A stretch of DNA of 64,000 nt from Leifsonia sp. AG29 (lineage in GTDB: Bacteria; Actinomycetota; Actinomycetes; Actinomycetales; Microbacteriaceae). The notes under the pieces are model-generated. The model saw nothing but the letters and a program-made list of their open reading frames with translations. It was not told the origin of the DNA and made no database searches. A program made the position numbers and the translations under genes. Position 1 is the first letter of the stretch; every line of letters begins with the position of its first letter. The DNA is taken from positions 558,001 through 622,000 of the forward strand of contig NZ_VMSF01000001.1 in the NCBI RefSeq assembly GCF_009765225.1, read 5' to 3'. Of this stretch, positions 1 through 7,770 are shown piece by piece.

Positions 1-137
1 ACCAGCTCAACGCGCGGGCGCAGCGCTTCTACGGCAAGCACGGCTTCGAGCGCGTCGGCGCGAAGCGCTTCCTCGTGGGCGATCGGTTCGAGGACGACTG
101 GGTGATGGAGCGCTCGCTCAGCCCTCGGCGACCTTGA
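1..137 (+). CDS. GNAT-type N-acetyltransferase, C-terminal fragment
   Basis: Only the last 44 codons are inside the window; the gene enters from the left edge and stops with TGA at 135-137. The visible part reads N-A-R-A-Q-R-F-Y-G-K-H-G-F-E-R-V-G, the typical late GNAT pattern (N..A..FY...GF...G) that closes the acetyl-CoA-binding fold. Substrate cannot be judged from this piece. Its stop overlaps the 3' end of the convergent oxidoreductase gene by 20 bp. The family call is good; everything upstream is unseen. Confidence 0.75.
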   Translation, partial: QLNARAQRFYGKHGFERVGAKRFLVGDRFEDDWVMERSLSPRRP

Positions 138-1086
138 GGACGATCTTCCCGCGGGTGTGCCCCTCCTCGATCGCGCGGTGCGCCGCCGCGATGTCGTCGA
201 GCCCGTAGATCTCGTCGACGTGCACGCGGACGTTGCCCGACTCGAGCAGTCTCGCGATGACCGCCAGCGTGTTCCCGTCCGGTGCGACCTTGAAGTCGGT
301 GCCGCGGACGCCGGCAGCCCGGATCTCCTCCGCGAACCCCGGCCAGCTGCCGGTCGGGGCGTTCACGATGAGGCCGCCCGGTCGCAGGACGGACAGCGAC
401 CGGCTGCCGGTGCTGTCGTGCACGTTGCCCACGAGGTCGATGACGACGTCGACCTCCTGCACGACGTCCTCGAAGCGCGTGGTCGTGTAGTCCACGACCT
501 CGGAGGCGCCGAGTGTGCGCAGCCACGACGCCTTCGACCCGGAGGCGGTGGCGACGACGTGCGCGCCGAAGTACGACGCGAACTGGACGGCGAAGTGCCC
601 CACGCCGCCGCTGCCGGCGTGGATGAGCATGCGCTGCCCCTCGTGAGCCTTGGCGACCTCCACGACCATGCCCCACGCCGTCAGAGCGGCCAGCGGCACG
701 GCTGCCGCCTCGATGTGGGACAGCGTCGCGGGCTTGCGGACCACGCTGAGGGAGGGAACGGACACGTACTCGGCGTAGCTCCCGCCGAGCCGCGGCACCA
801 TGACCATGCCGAACACCTCGTCGCCCGGGCGGATCGGGTGGGAGTCGAACGGCGATTCGACGACGACGCCGCTGAAGTCGTGGCCGAGGATCGTCGGGAA
901 CGAGTGGATGGCCCCGAAGACGCCGCGCCCGGCGCGGGTCTTGGCATCGATCGGGTTGACGGAGGAGGCGACCACCTTCACGAGGAACTCCGCGTTCACC
1001 CGGTCGGGGTAGGGGGCGTCGCCGAGCCGGAGGGACTCCGGGTCGCCGGCTGCCTCGAGAAGCGCGGCCCGCATGGTCTTCGGCAT
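118..1086 (-). CDS. Zinc-independent MDR-family NAD(P)-dependent oxidoreductase (quinone oxidoreductase-like)
   Basis: A 322-residue cytosolic medium-chain dehydrogenase/reductase. The N-terminal GroES-like half contains S-S-V-N-P-I-D-A-K and I-L-G-H-D-F-S-G-V-V, and the Rossmann half begins with A-G-S-G-G-V-G at about residue 155, the nucleotide-binding motif. The catalytic-zinc Cys/Glu set is absent (GHD where zinc ADHs have GHE), so it groups with quinone/enone reductases. I chose ATG at 1086 because GAGGGGA sits about 7 nt upstream; an in-frame GTG at 1110 is possible and would add eight residues. Monocistronic by appearance. The physiological substrate is unknown. Confidence 0.88.
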   Translation of the reverse strand: MPKTMRAALLEAAGDPESLRLGDAPYPDRVNAEFLVKVVASSVNPIDAKTRAGRGVFGAIHSFPTILGHDFSGVVVESPFDSHPIRPGDEVFGMVMVPRLGGSYAEYVSVPSLSVVRKPATLSHIEAAAVPLAALTAWGMVVEVAKAHEGQRMLIHAGSGGVGHFAVQFASYFGAHVVATASGSKASWLRTLGASEVVDYTTTRFEDVVQEVDVVIDLVGNVHDSTGSRSLSVLRPGGLIVNAPTGSWPGFAEEIRAAGVRGTDFKVAPDGNTLAVIARLLESGNVRVHVDEIYGLDDIAAAHRAIEEGHTRGKIVLKVAEG

Positions 1087-1280
1087 TCGTGGTCCCCTCG
1101 TCTCGGCCACCGTCGGCGTGGCTGTTCCCCAGTCAAACCCCCGAATGCGTCGCCGGTGTTACGGTCGGGTCACCAGTTGTGAACATCGTGTTTCGCATAC
1201 CCCCAGGACGTTCCCAGTCGGGGTCCGGTTAGGATGCTGCGACCCGGAGACGGGTACCCGAGAACCGGAGGAGTGACGAC

Positions 1281-2027
1281 GTGCGACGATTGCTGGGCAT
1301 CGTCCGCCAGCCGTTCGGCGCGCCGCTGTTGGCGCGCGGCTGGCAGCGAGCGGTGCCTCTCCTGCTCGCCGTCGGCACCGTGTGCGTGCTCGGGGGTCTG
1401 ACGATCATCTGGGCGGCGCGGCTGACCTACTCGTACCCGGTCTACGTCAGCGAGCTCGGTGCGGTCGGCGCGCCCACCGCCGGCGCTTTCCGCGTGGCGC
1501 TCCTCCTCATCGCGGCGGGCGGTTTCGCGATCGCCCTGGCGAGCGGGCACGTGCGGTCCTCGCACCGCCTGCTGAACCGGTGGGCGCCCGCGGTGTCGCT
1601 CGCCTTCGCGGCCGTATGCTTCGTGCTGGCGTCCCAGGTGACGTGCACCTCCTACTGCCCGGTGCCGCTCGTCGATCCGCAGTCGACGGTGCAGGATCTC
1701 GTGCACACGGTGTCCGCGGTGCTCGGTTTCGCCGCGGCCTGCTTCGCGATGCTCCAGGTGGCTTTCAGTGCGCGCCTGCCCCGCGTCGCCCGCATGTCGC
1801 TGATCAGCTGCGCCGCGGTCGCGCTGATCACGATCGTCGGGGGGCTGCTCGCGCTGCTCCGCTTCGGCACGGACGTCGGATCGTGGCTCGAACTCGTCGG
1901 GACGACGATAGCGATCGCGTGGATCGCGGTGTACTCGACCGCGCTCGCGCGGGGCCGGGACCGCGAGTCAGGCGCCGACGGGGCGCGCGGTCAGCTGCCG
2001 CAGAAGGTCGATGAGGTCGCCGGCTAA
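1281..2027 (+). CDS. DUF998-family integral membrane protein
   Basis: A 248-residue protein starting at GTG with a strong GGAGGAG ribosome site. It has about six hydrophobic segments (roughly residues 25-48, 68-88, 103-123, 145-165, 175-195 and 205-222). The loop around residues 50-63 (S-Y-P-V-Y-V-S-E-L-G-A) followed by small residues fits DUF998 proteins, whose function is not established. The last 60 bp overlap the 3' end of the convergent nuclease gene. The 194-bp gap upstream (1087-1280) holds the start regions of both divergent genes and no other recognisable element. Confidence 0.75.
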   Translation: MRRLLGIVRQPFGAPLLARGWQRAVPLLLAVGTVCVLGGLTIIWAARLTYSYPVYVSELGAVGAPTAGAFRVALLLIAAGGFAIALASGHVRSSHRLLNRWAPAVSLAFAAVCFVLASQVTCTSYCPVPLVDPQSTVQDLVHTVSAVLGFAAACFAMLQVAFSARLPRVARMSLISCAAVALITIVGGLLALLRFGTDVGSWLELVGTTIAIAWIAVYSTALARGRDRESGADGARGQLPQKVDEVAG

Positions 2028-2672
2028 GGCGACGAGCTTCTCGATCTCGGCCTCGTCGCGGTCGACCCAGCGGCACTCCGGCTCGTCGCGCAGCGGGACG
2101 AAGCCGTCGTGCTGCTCCCAGACGAAGAGCGTCCGCTCGGCGCCGAGCACGTACTGCTGCCACCAGATCTGGCGGAGGTAGTGCCGCGGGATGCTGCGGA
2201 ACGGCTTGTTGGTGGTCTTGATCTCGGCCAGCTCGATCCGCCCGTCGATCCGCACGACGAGGCCGTCGGGCGTCGCGAGGTGCCGGCGGTCGCGCTCGGC
2301 GTGGTAGAGCGCGTCCGACGGCTCGATGCCGTGGGTCGCGGCGACCCAGCCGGCGATCTCGGGCTCGCGTGAGCGGCCGTGCTGGGTGAAGACGTTCCCG
2401 GTGAAGCCGGTCCCGTTGAGCTTGTCGTGGGCGGCAGCGCGCACCGAGCGGGCAGTGGAGAGCTTGGCGACATCGGTCGCGGTGATGCCCCGGCTGCGCG
2501 CGTACAGCCAGCCGGCGCGGTCGCTCGCCCGAGCGACGACGCGGGCGCGGTGACCGGTGAGGCCGGGCACGGCCGGGATCACGGGGACGGGCGCCGGTCG
2601 CGACGGGCTCAGCTCCGCGAGGACTCCGGGCCGGTACAGTTCCCGGGTTCGGAGCGGAGCGGAGTCGAGCAC
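1968..2672 (-). CDS. YqaJ-like recombinase/exonuclease domain protein (PD-(D/E)XK fold)
   Basis: A 234-residue protein with hallmarks of the YqaJ/lambda-exonuclease nuclease fold: R-G-I-T-A-T-D-V-A-K-L near the N-terminus (the family's G.GGSD-like box), A-T-P-D-G-L-V followed by I-E-L-A-E-I-K-T (the D...EXK metal/catalytic pair), and a downstream Q motif in R-Q-I-W-W-Q-Q-Y-V-L. Such enzymes degrade duplex ends in phage recombination, but there is no phage gene nearby, so this is a chromosomal stand-alone member. Start is uncertain: GTG 2672 is the most upstream sensible start, although GGAGGG directly abuts it. The 3' end overlaps the DUF998 gene by 60 bp. Confidence 0.82.
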   Translation of the reverse strand: MLDSAPLRTRELYRPGVLAELSPSRPAPVPVIPAVPGLTGHRARVVARASDRAGWLYARSRGITATDVAKLSTARSVRAAAHDKLNGTGFTGNVFTQHGRSREPEIAGWVAATHGIEPSDALYHAERDRRHLATPDGLVVRIDGRIELAEIKTTNKPFRSIPRHYLRQIWWQQYVLGAERTLFVWEQHDGFVPLRDEPECRWVDRDEAEIEKLVALAGDLIDLLRQLTARPVGA

Positions 2673-2707
2673 CCCTCCATTGTGCCGCGTCCCACCGGCA
2701 CCCGCTG

Positions 2708-3739
2708 TCACCCCACGCCAGCGGCGCCCAGCCGGCGGCGTGCCTCGTCGATGACGGCCAGCGTGCCGACGGTCTCGTCGAGCGAGTGGAGGGGCGACTC
2801 GGTCAGCCCGTCCGTCACGTAACGCGCCAGCGCCGCCGCCTCGTACGACATGCCGTCCCGGTACGGCCGGCCATACGGATCGCGCCAGACCGCGGCGGGT
2901 GCACCGTCGGCGGTGTGGAGGCGCAGACCGCTCGGACCCCAGAACGGGCTCTCGAGCTCGATCCGCCCCTCCGCGCCGCTGATGCTCGCGAGCGACGGGG
3001 TGCCCGCGCGCAGCGTCGTGCTGAGCAGGGCCTGCGCCCCGCTCTCCGTCGACAGCACGAGGGCGGCCTGGTCGTCGACGCCCGTGGGTGCGAGCGAGCC
3101 GGTGGCGATGACGGAGGCGGGCTCGCCGAGCACGAAGAACGCCCAGGAGACAACGTAGACGCCGAGGTCGAGCAGCGCCCCGCCGGCGAGCGCCGGGTTC
3201 CACAGCCGGCTCGACGGGTCGTACGGCGGGTGGCCGCCGAAGTCCGCCGTCACCACCCGTACCTCGCCGAGGGACCCATCGGCGAGCAGCTGCCGGACGA
3301 TGTCGGTCTGCGGCAGGTAGCGGGTCCACATCGCCTCCATGGCGAAGACCCCGGCGGCGCGGGCTGCGTCGACGATGTCACGCGCCTCCCGAGCGGTCGC
3401 GGCCAGGGGCTTCTCGACGAGCACGTGCTTGCCCGCCGCGATGGCGAGCAGCGCGTGCTCGCGGTGCTCGCTGTGCGGTGTGGCGACGTAGACGACGTCC
3501 ACCTCCGGGTCGCCGACGAGGGCCTCGTACGAGCCGTACGAGCGGCCGACGCCATGGGTGGCGGCGAACGCGGCGGCGCGCTCCTCCGACCGCGACCCCA
3601 CCGCCACGACGCGCTGGCGCGTGTGACGGTGGAGCGCGTTCGTGAAGTCGCGGGCGATCTCACCGGGGCCGAGCACGCCCCACCGGAGGACCGGTGCGTC
3701 GGCCGGATCGGGGTGGCGTGGCTCGGGGAGGATCGTCAT
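2708..3739 (-). CDS. Gfo/Idh/MocA family oxidoreductase (dihydrodiol-dehydrogenase-like branch)
   Basis: A 343-residue NAD(P)-dependent sugar-type oxidoreductase and last gene of the minus-strand operon of cluster A. The N-terminal Rossmann motif is G-V-L-G-P-G-E-I-A (about residues 21-29), the signature lysine lies in V-L-V-E-K-P-L, and the substrate half has G-G-A-L-L-D-L-G-V-Y-V-V. A Tyr stands where most relatives have the catalytic His (D.G.H), as in the dihydrodiol dehydrogenase/glucose-fructose oxidoreductase-like branch. It starts 10 bp after the ThuA-like gene. Likely oxidises or reduces a sugar or glycoside; exact substrate not readable. Confidence 0.88.
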   Translation of the reverse strand: MTILPEPRHPDPADAPVLRWGVLGPGEIARDFTNALHRHTRQRVVAVGSRSEERAAAFAATHGVGRSYGSYEALVGDPEVDVVYVATPHSEHREHALLAIAAGKHVLVEKPLAATAREARDIVDAARAAGVFAMEAMWTRYLPQTDIVRQLLADGSLGEVRVVTADFGGHPPYDPSSRLWNPALAGGALLDLGVYVVSWAFFVLGEPASVIATGSLAPTGVDDQAALVLSTESGAQALLSTTLRAGTPSLASISGAEGRIELESPFWGPSGLRLHTADGAPAAVWRDPYGRPYRDGMSYEAAALARYVTDGLTESPLHSLDETVGTLAVIDEARRRLGAAGVG

Positions 3740-3749
3740 GGCGTCCGCC

Positions 3750-4481
3750 TCACACCGGCTCGGGGTTGGACACCTCGGGTGCCTGACGGACGCCCGGGAC
3801 GGGTGCCGCCCAGCGGACGCCGTTGGCGAGCACCCGCCGCACCTGGGGGTGGAAGTACACCGGGTACTCCTGGTCGCCCGGGCTGAAGTAGAAGATCTTG
3901 CCGCGGCCGCGCGTGAACGTGACGCCCGAACGGAAGACCTCCCCTCCGGTGAAGGAGCTGATGAAGACGACGTCGTCGGGCTTCGGGATGTCGAAGAACT
4001 CGCCGTACATCTCCTGCGCCTCGATCACGATCGGCTGATCGATCCCCTCCGCGATGGGGTGCGTCGGGGCCACGGTCCAGACGAGCTCGCGCTCGCCGCC
4101 CTCCGGGTTGCGCCAGCGCAGGGAGCACGTGGTGCCGAGCATCCGGATGAAGATCTTCGAGAAGTGGCCCGAGTGCAGGACGATGAGGCCCATTCCCGCC
4201 AGCACGTGCTGCCGGACGCGCTCCACGACCTCGTCGGAGACCCGGTCGTGAGCGATGTGCCCCCACCAGAGGAGCACGTCGGTCTCGGCGAGCACCTCCT
4301 CCGTGAGGCCGTGCTCCGGCTCCTCCAGGGTCGCCGTCCGGATGACGGCGTCGTCGCCGAGCAGGCCGCCCAGGCCCTCCGCGATGGCGCCGTGGATCCC
4401 GTGCGGGTAGATCGCGGCGATGTCGGGCTGGGTCGCCTCGTGGACGCCCTCGTTCCAGACGGTGATGCGCAGTGCGGACAT
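3750..4481 (-). CDS. ThuA-like protein (trehalose-utilisation family)
   Basis: A 243-residue cytosolic protein with a class-I-glutamine-amidotransferase-like fold. Visible family features are V-W-N-E near the start, [31 protein letters not shown] and a late [13 protein letters not shown]. ThuA of rhizobia acts with a Gfo/Idh/MocA oxidoreductase (ThuB) on disaccharides; its precise chemistry is still debated. ATG 4481 was chosen because it lies 2 bp after the preceding oxidoreductase stop, so the pair is almost certainly translationally coupled. Upstream in-frame codons only overlap the neighbour. Confidence 0.87.
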   Translation of the reverse strand: MSALRITVWNEGVHEATQPDIAAIYPHGIHGAIAEGLGGLLGDDAVIRTATLEEPEHGLTEEVLAETDVLLWWGHIAHDRVSDEVVERVRQHVLAGMGLIVLHSGHFSKIFIRMLGTTCSLRWRNPEGGERELVWTVAPTHPIAEGIDQPIVIEAQEMYGEFFDIPKPDDVVFISSFTGGEVFRSGVTFTRGRGKIFYFSPGDQEYPVYFHPQVRRVLANGVRWAAPVPGVRQAPEVSNPEPV

Positions 4482-4483
4482 GC

Positions 4484-5590
4484 TCAGACCCCCTCGGGTG
4501 CGGCGACGGGCGCCAGGCGGACCTCGGCGCCGGCGGCGGCCGATTCGTAAGCCGCGTCGATGATCCGCGCGCGCTCGAGCGCGAGCGACCCGTCCCAACG
4601 TGACCAGTTCTCCTCGTCGGCGACGTGCTCGAGAAACGTCTCGACGACGGCGAGGTGGCCCCGGCCGGGATCGGCGGCGACGGAGACGTCCTCCGACTCC
4701 TCGCCCTCCCCGGTGAAGATCGTCAGCTCGCCGCTCGGCGCGTAGTCGACGACGCGCAGGTCCGCGCCTCCCTCGGTGCCGTAGAGCGTGATGCCGAACT
4801 CGTCGCCGGCCGGGCGGTACGCGGCCCAGCTGGTCTCGAGCACGATCGAGCCGCCGTCCTCGAGGCGCAGGAGGACGCTCGCCAGGTCCTCGACCTCGTA
4901 GGCGGACCCGACCTGCTGCTTGCCGCCGGACGCGCCGCCGCGCCCGCGGACGCCGAGCTCGGAGTGCGTCACGGCGGAGACGGCCGTGACGGTGGGCTCG
5001 CCGAACAGGTGCAGGGCGTAGTCGAGGACGTGCACGCCGATGTCGATCAGGGGTCCGCCTCCCGCCATCTCGCGGTTCGTGAACCAGCTGCCGAGCGCCG
5101 GGATCCCCGCGCGCCGGAGCCAGATGGCCCGCGCGTGATACGGCCGTCCGATCTGGCCGGCGTCGATCGCGGCCTTCAGCGCCTCGATGTCGCCACGGCG
5201 GCGGTGGTTGAACGCCACCTCCAGGACCTTACCGGAGCGGTGGGCGGCGTCCACCATGGTCTGCGCCTCGGCGGCCGTGCGCGCGATGGGCTTCTCGCTG
5301 AGCACGTGGATGCCCGCGTCGAGCGCACCGACCGCGATCGGGGCGTGGAGGAACGTGGGGACCGCCACGCTGACGACGTCGAGGTCCCCGTCGGCGACGA
5401 GGTCCTTCCAGTCGCGGTAGCGGCGCTCGACGCCGTAGGTGTCGCCGAGCTCGGCGCGGGGGCCGTCCTCCATCCCGGCGATGGCGACCAGCTCGACGCC
5501 GGGGATCGCCGCGTAGGCGTCCATGTGCTGCTGGCCGGCCCAGCCGAGGCCGATGACGCCGGCGCGGAGGGGGGTGTTCGAGGTGCTCAA
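4484..5590 (-). CDS. Gfo/Idh/MocA family oxidoreductase
   Basis: A 368-residue NAD(P)-dependent oxidoreductase, first gene of the three-gene operon with the ThuA-like protein. Rossmann motif [12 protein letters not shown] begins at about residue 12, the signature lysine is in L-S-E-K-P-I-A, and the catalytic Asp/His pair is in [10 protein letters not shown]. All family residues are intact. A ThuB-like role, oxidising a sugar or glycoside (possibly at C3), is an inference from the neighbouring ThuA gene. A perfect 14-bp palindrome lies 44 bp before the start and probably controls it. Confidence 0.9.
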   Translation of the reverse strand: MSTSNTPLRAGVIGLGWAGQQHMDAYAAIPGVELVAIAGMEDGPRAELGDTYGVERRYRDWKDLVADGDLDVVSVAVPTFLHAPIAVGALDAGIHVLSEKPIARTAAEAQTMVDAAHRSGKVLEVAFNHRRRGDIEALKAAIDAGQIGRPYHARAIWLRRAGIPALGSWFTNREMAGGGPLIDIGVHVLDYALHLFGEPTVTAVSAVTHSELGVRGRGGASGGKQQVGSAYEVEDLASVLLRLEDGGSIVLETSWAAYRPAGDEFGITLYGTEGGADLRVVDYAPSGELTIFTGEGEESEDVSVAADPGRGHLAVVETFLEHVADEENWSRWDGSLALERARIIDAAYESAAAGAEVRLAPVAAPEGV

Positions 5591-5633
5591 GGCACTCCTT
5601 TCCTGGGGTGGGGTCGTTTCTTGCGGGTGAGGG

Positions 5634-5647
5634 TCGAATCGATTCGA
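5634..5647. promoter_or_regulatory. Perfect 14-bp palindrome, probable repressor operator
   Basis: TCGAATCGATTCGA lies in the 96-bp gap between the ROK gene and the oxidoreductase-ThuA operon. Its symmetry and central CG are typical of LacI/GalR-family sites; which regulator binds is unknown because the adjacent regulator is ROK-type. It suggests the operon has its own promoter rather than relying on read-through from the ROK gene. Confidence 0.55.
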
Positions 5648-5686
5648 GACGGTGTGGGGGACGGGGTTCCGGCGGAAGCTCCGGCG

Positions 5687-6877
5687 TCAGCGGAGCAGGG
5701 AGCCCGGCGCTCCGGCCCGCGGGTCGAGCGCCCGCTGGATCACCATGATCGCCGCGCCGATCGCGCCGCCGGTCTCGCCCGAGCGCGACTGCGTGATCGT
5801 GAGGTTCTGCGTGGCGAGCGGCGTCGACCGCTGGTAGACCACCTCCCGCACCCCGGCGAGCAGCTGCTCGCCGACGCGCGAGAGACTCCCGCCGACGACG
5901 ATCATCGACGGGTTGAGCAGGTTCACGCAAGTGGCGAGCACCGCGCCGAGGTCGCGCCCGGCCTGACGCACCGCCTCCTGGACCTCCGGATTGCCCGTCC
6001 GCGCCAGGTCGACGACGTCCGCGCTGGTCTCCGCCGGGATCCCGGCCGCGCTCAGCCGGCGGGCCACGGCGGGGCCGCTCGCGACCGACTCGAGGTCGGC
6101 GTCGTCGGCTCCGTGCCGGGGCGCGTCGGTGCCGAACGGCACGCGGACGTGCCCGAGATCGCCCGCCGATCCGGCCGCGCCGCGCTGGAGGCGGCCGCCG
6201 CTGATGATGCCCGCGCCGACGCCGGTGGCGACCTTGACGAACAGGAGGTCCTGCTCCTCCGGCCAGATGAGCGCCTGCTCGCCGAGCGCGAGGAGGTTCA
6301 CGTCGTTGTCCACGAGGACGGGGACGGGGAAGACGCGGCGGACGTAGGCCGGGATGTCGAACCGGTCCCACCCGGGCATGATGGGCGGGTTCACCGGAAG
6401 GCCGATCGAGTGCTCCACGGGGCCAGGGACGCCGATGCCGACGCCGATGAGGTCGGACAGGGGGCGACCAGTGGCCGCGAACAGCCGCTCCGCCGAAGAC
6501 AGCGCCCAGTCGAGGACCGGCTCGGGTCCCTCCCCGATGCTCAGGCGGACGGACTCGCTGACGGTCAGGGTGCCCGACAGGTCCGCGAGGGCGACGACGC
6601 CGTGGGTCGCACCCAGGTCGATCGCTATGACGACGCGCGAGCCCGGGTTGAAGCGGATCCGTGCTGGCGGGCGTCCGCCGCTCGAGACGTCGTCGCCCGC
6701 GGGGGCGACGAGCCCGGCCGTCGACAGCGCGTCGATCCGGGCCGCGATGGTCGAGCGGGCCATTCCGGTGAGCTCGGCCAGCTGCGCGCGGGTACGCGGG
6801 AGGCCGTCGCGGAGGATGGCCAGCAGTTCGGCGGCGTCCTCGGCGACGAGCACGTCCTCGCGCGCGCCGTCGGTCAT
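5687..6877 (-). CDS. ROK-family transcriptional repressor (degenerate zinc site)
   Basis: A 396-residue regulator with an N-terminal winged HTH (about residues 15-70, L-A-E-L-T-G-M-A-R-S-T-I) and a C-terminal ROK sugar-kinase-like domain: A-I-D-L-G-A-T, G-I-G-V-P-G-P, D-N-D-V-N and G-V-G-A-G-I-I-S-G-G. The usual zinc-binding C.CG..GC motif is missing: at the matching place it reads P-R-H-G-A-D-D-A-D-L-E-S with no cysteine. ATG 6877 is the natural start before the HTH. It is divergent from the isomerase-oxidoreductase operon and probably represses it, and perhaps its own gene, in response to a sugar. Confidence 0.9.
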   Translation of the reverse strand: MTDGAREDVLVAEDAAELLAILRDGLPRTRAQLAELTGMARSTIAARIDALSTAGLVAPAGDDVSSGGRPPARIRFNPGSRVVIAIDLGATHGVVALADLSGTLTVSESVRLSIGEGPEPVLDWALSSAERLFAATGRPLSDLIGVGIGVPGPVEHSIGLPVNPPIMPGWDRFDIPAYVRRVFPVPVLVDNDVNLLALGEQALIWPEEQDLLFVKVATGVGAGIISGGRLQRGAAGSAGDLGHVRVPFGTDAPRHGADDADLESVASGPAVARRLSAAGIPAETSADVVDLARTGNPEVQEAVRQAGRDLGAVLATCVNLLNPSMIVVGGSLSRVGEQLLAGVREVVYQRSTPLATQNLTITQSRSGETGGAIGAAIMVIQRALDPRAGAPGSLLR

Positions 6878-6913
6878 ACCGGGTATTGAACCACAGTGTC
6901 CGGCGAGCACCCA

Positions 6914-6929
6914 AAGTTTCGGCACGAAC
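6914..6929 (+). promoter_or_regulatory. Candidate ROK operator shared with cluster B
   Basis: The sequence AAGTTTCGG, then CAC, then GAAC in the divergent ROK/isomerase gap is nearly repeated on the opposite strand before the cluster-B operon (56631-56647: AAGTTTCGG, then TGGT, then GAAC). Both clusters have a ROK regulator and paralogous enzymes, so a shared operator type is plausible. This is two sites only, found by eye. Confidence 0.35.
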
Positions 6930-6942
6930 GCGCGACTTTTGT

Positions 6943-6972
6943 TTGACAACCGGCAGAAGTAGGCGGTTGAAT
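6943..6972 (+). promoter_or_regulatory. Probable promoter of the isomerase/oxidoreductase operon
   Basis: TTGACA at 6943-6948 and TTGAAT at 6967-6972 separated by 18 bp, about 55 bp before the GTG start of the first gene. The -35 is a consensus match, the -10 weaker. A ribosome site GAGGAGA follows at 7016-7022. Confidence 0.5.
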
Positions 6973-7026
6973 GATCCCACGCCCCGCTGGGCGACCCCGG
7001 TCCCAACCAACTCGACGAGGAGAACT

Positions 7027-7770
7027 GTGTCGACGTCCAAACTCTCCGTGCAGCTGTACACGGTCCGCGAGCTCCTGACGGAGGACACGGCCGGGACGCT
7101 CGAGCGCCTCGCCGAGATCGGCTTCACCCAGGTCGAGCCCTTCGCCTTCCTGTCCTTCGGTGAGAAGCTCCGCGATGGGCTGAGCCGTGCGGGCCTCTCC
7201 GCGCCGACCACCCACCAGGGCTTCATCGGCGGCGACCTCGACGAGGTGTTCGCCGCCGCCAAGGAGCTCGGCGTCGAGACCGTCATCGACCCGTACGTCG
7301 CGCCCGAGCGCTGGCAGACCGCGGACGACGTCGCCGCGATCGCCCGGCAGCTCAACGAGGCCGCCGAGGTCGCGGCGAAGCACGGCGTGCGCGTCGGCTA
7401 CCACAACCACGCCCACGAGCTGGAGAGCACGATCGACGGCGTGACCGCGCTCGAGTTCTTCGCCGGCCGCCTGGCACCGGAGGTCGTGCTCGAGGTCGAC
7501 ACCTACTGGGTGACCGTCGGCGGCGTCGACCCCGTGGAACTCCTGCCGAAGCTCGGCGACCGCGTCGTCGCCCTCCACATCAAGGACGGCCCCGGCACCA
7601 CCGAGACGAAGGACCAGGTCGCGGTCGGCCAGGGCTCCCTCCCGGTCGAGCAGATCATCGCGGCGGCGCCGGATGCGCTCCGGGTCATCGAGCTCGACGA
7701 CTCGCGCGGCGACCGGTTCCAGGCCGTCGCCGACTCGTTCGCCTTCCTCACCGCCAAGGGCCTCGCATGA
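7027..7770 (+). CDS. Sugar phosphate isomerase/epimerase-like TIM-barrel protein (short form)
   Basis: A 247-residue xylose-isomerase-like (AP-endonuclease-2 superfamily) TIM barrel. Conserved metal/catalytic positions are visible: F-T-Q-V-E-P-F, G-Y-H-N-H-A-H-E, V-L-E-V-D-T-Y-W, L-H-I-K-D-G and R-V-I-E-L-D-D. Relatives isomerise, epimerise or eliminate on free sugars and 3-keto-glycosides as well as phosphates, so the name is structural. GTG 7027 was chosen because GAGGAGA lies 4 nt upstream and the sequence before it is the promoter. It is first in a four-gene operon; its stop overlaps the next start by 4 bp. Confidence 0.88.
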   Translation: MSTSKLSVQLYTVRELLTEDTAGTLERLAEIGFTQVEPFAFLSFGEKLRDGLSRAGLSAPTTHQGFIGGDLDEVFAAAKELGVETVIDPYVAPERWQTADDVAAIARQLNEAAEVAAKHGVRVGYHNHAHELESTIDGVTALEFFAGRLAPEVVLEVDTYWVTVGGVDPVELLPKLGDRVVALHIKDGPGTTETKDQVAVGQGSLPVEQIIAAAPDALRVIELDDSRGDRFQAVADSFAFLTAKGLA

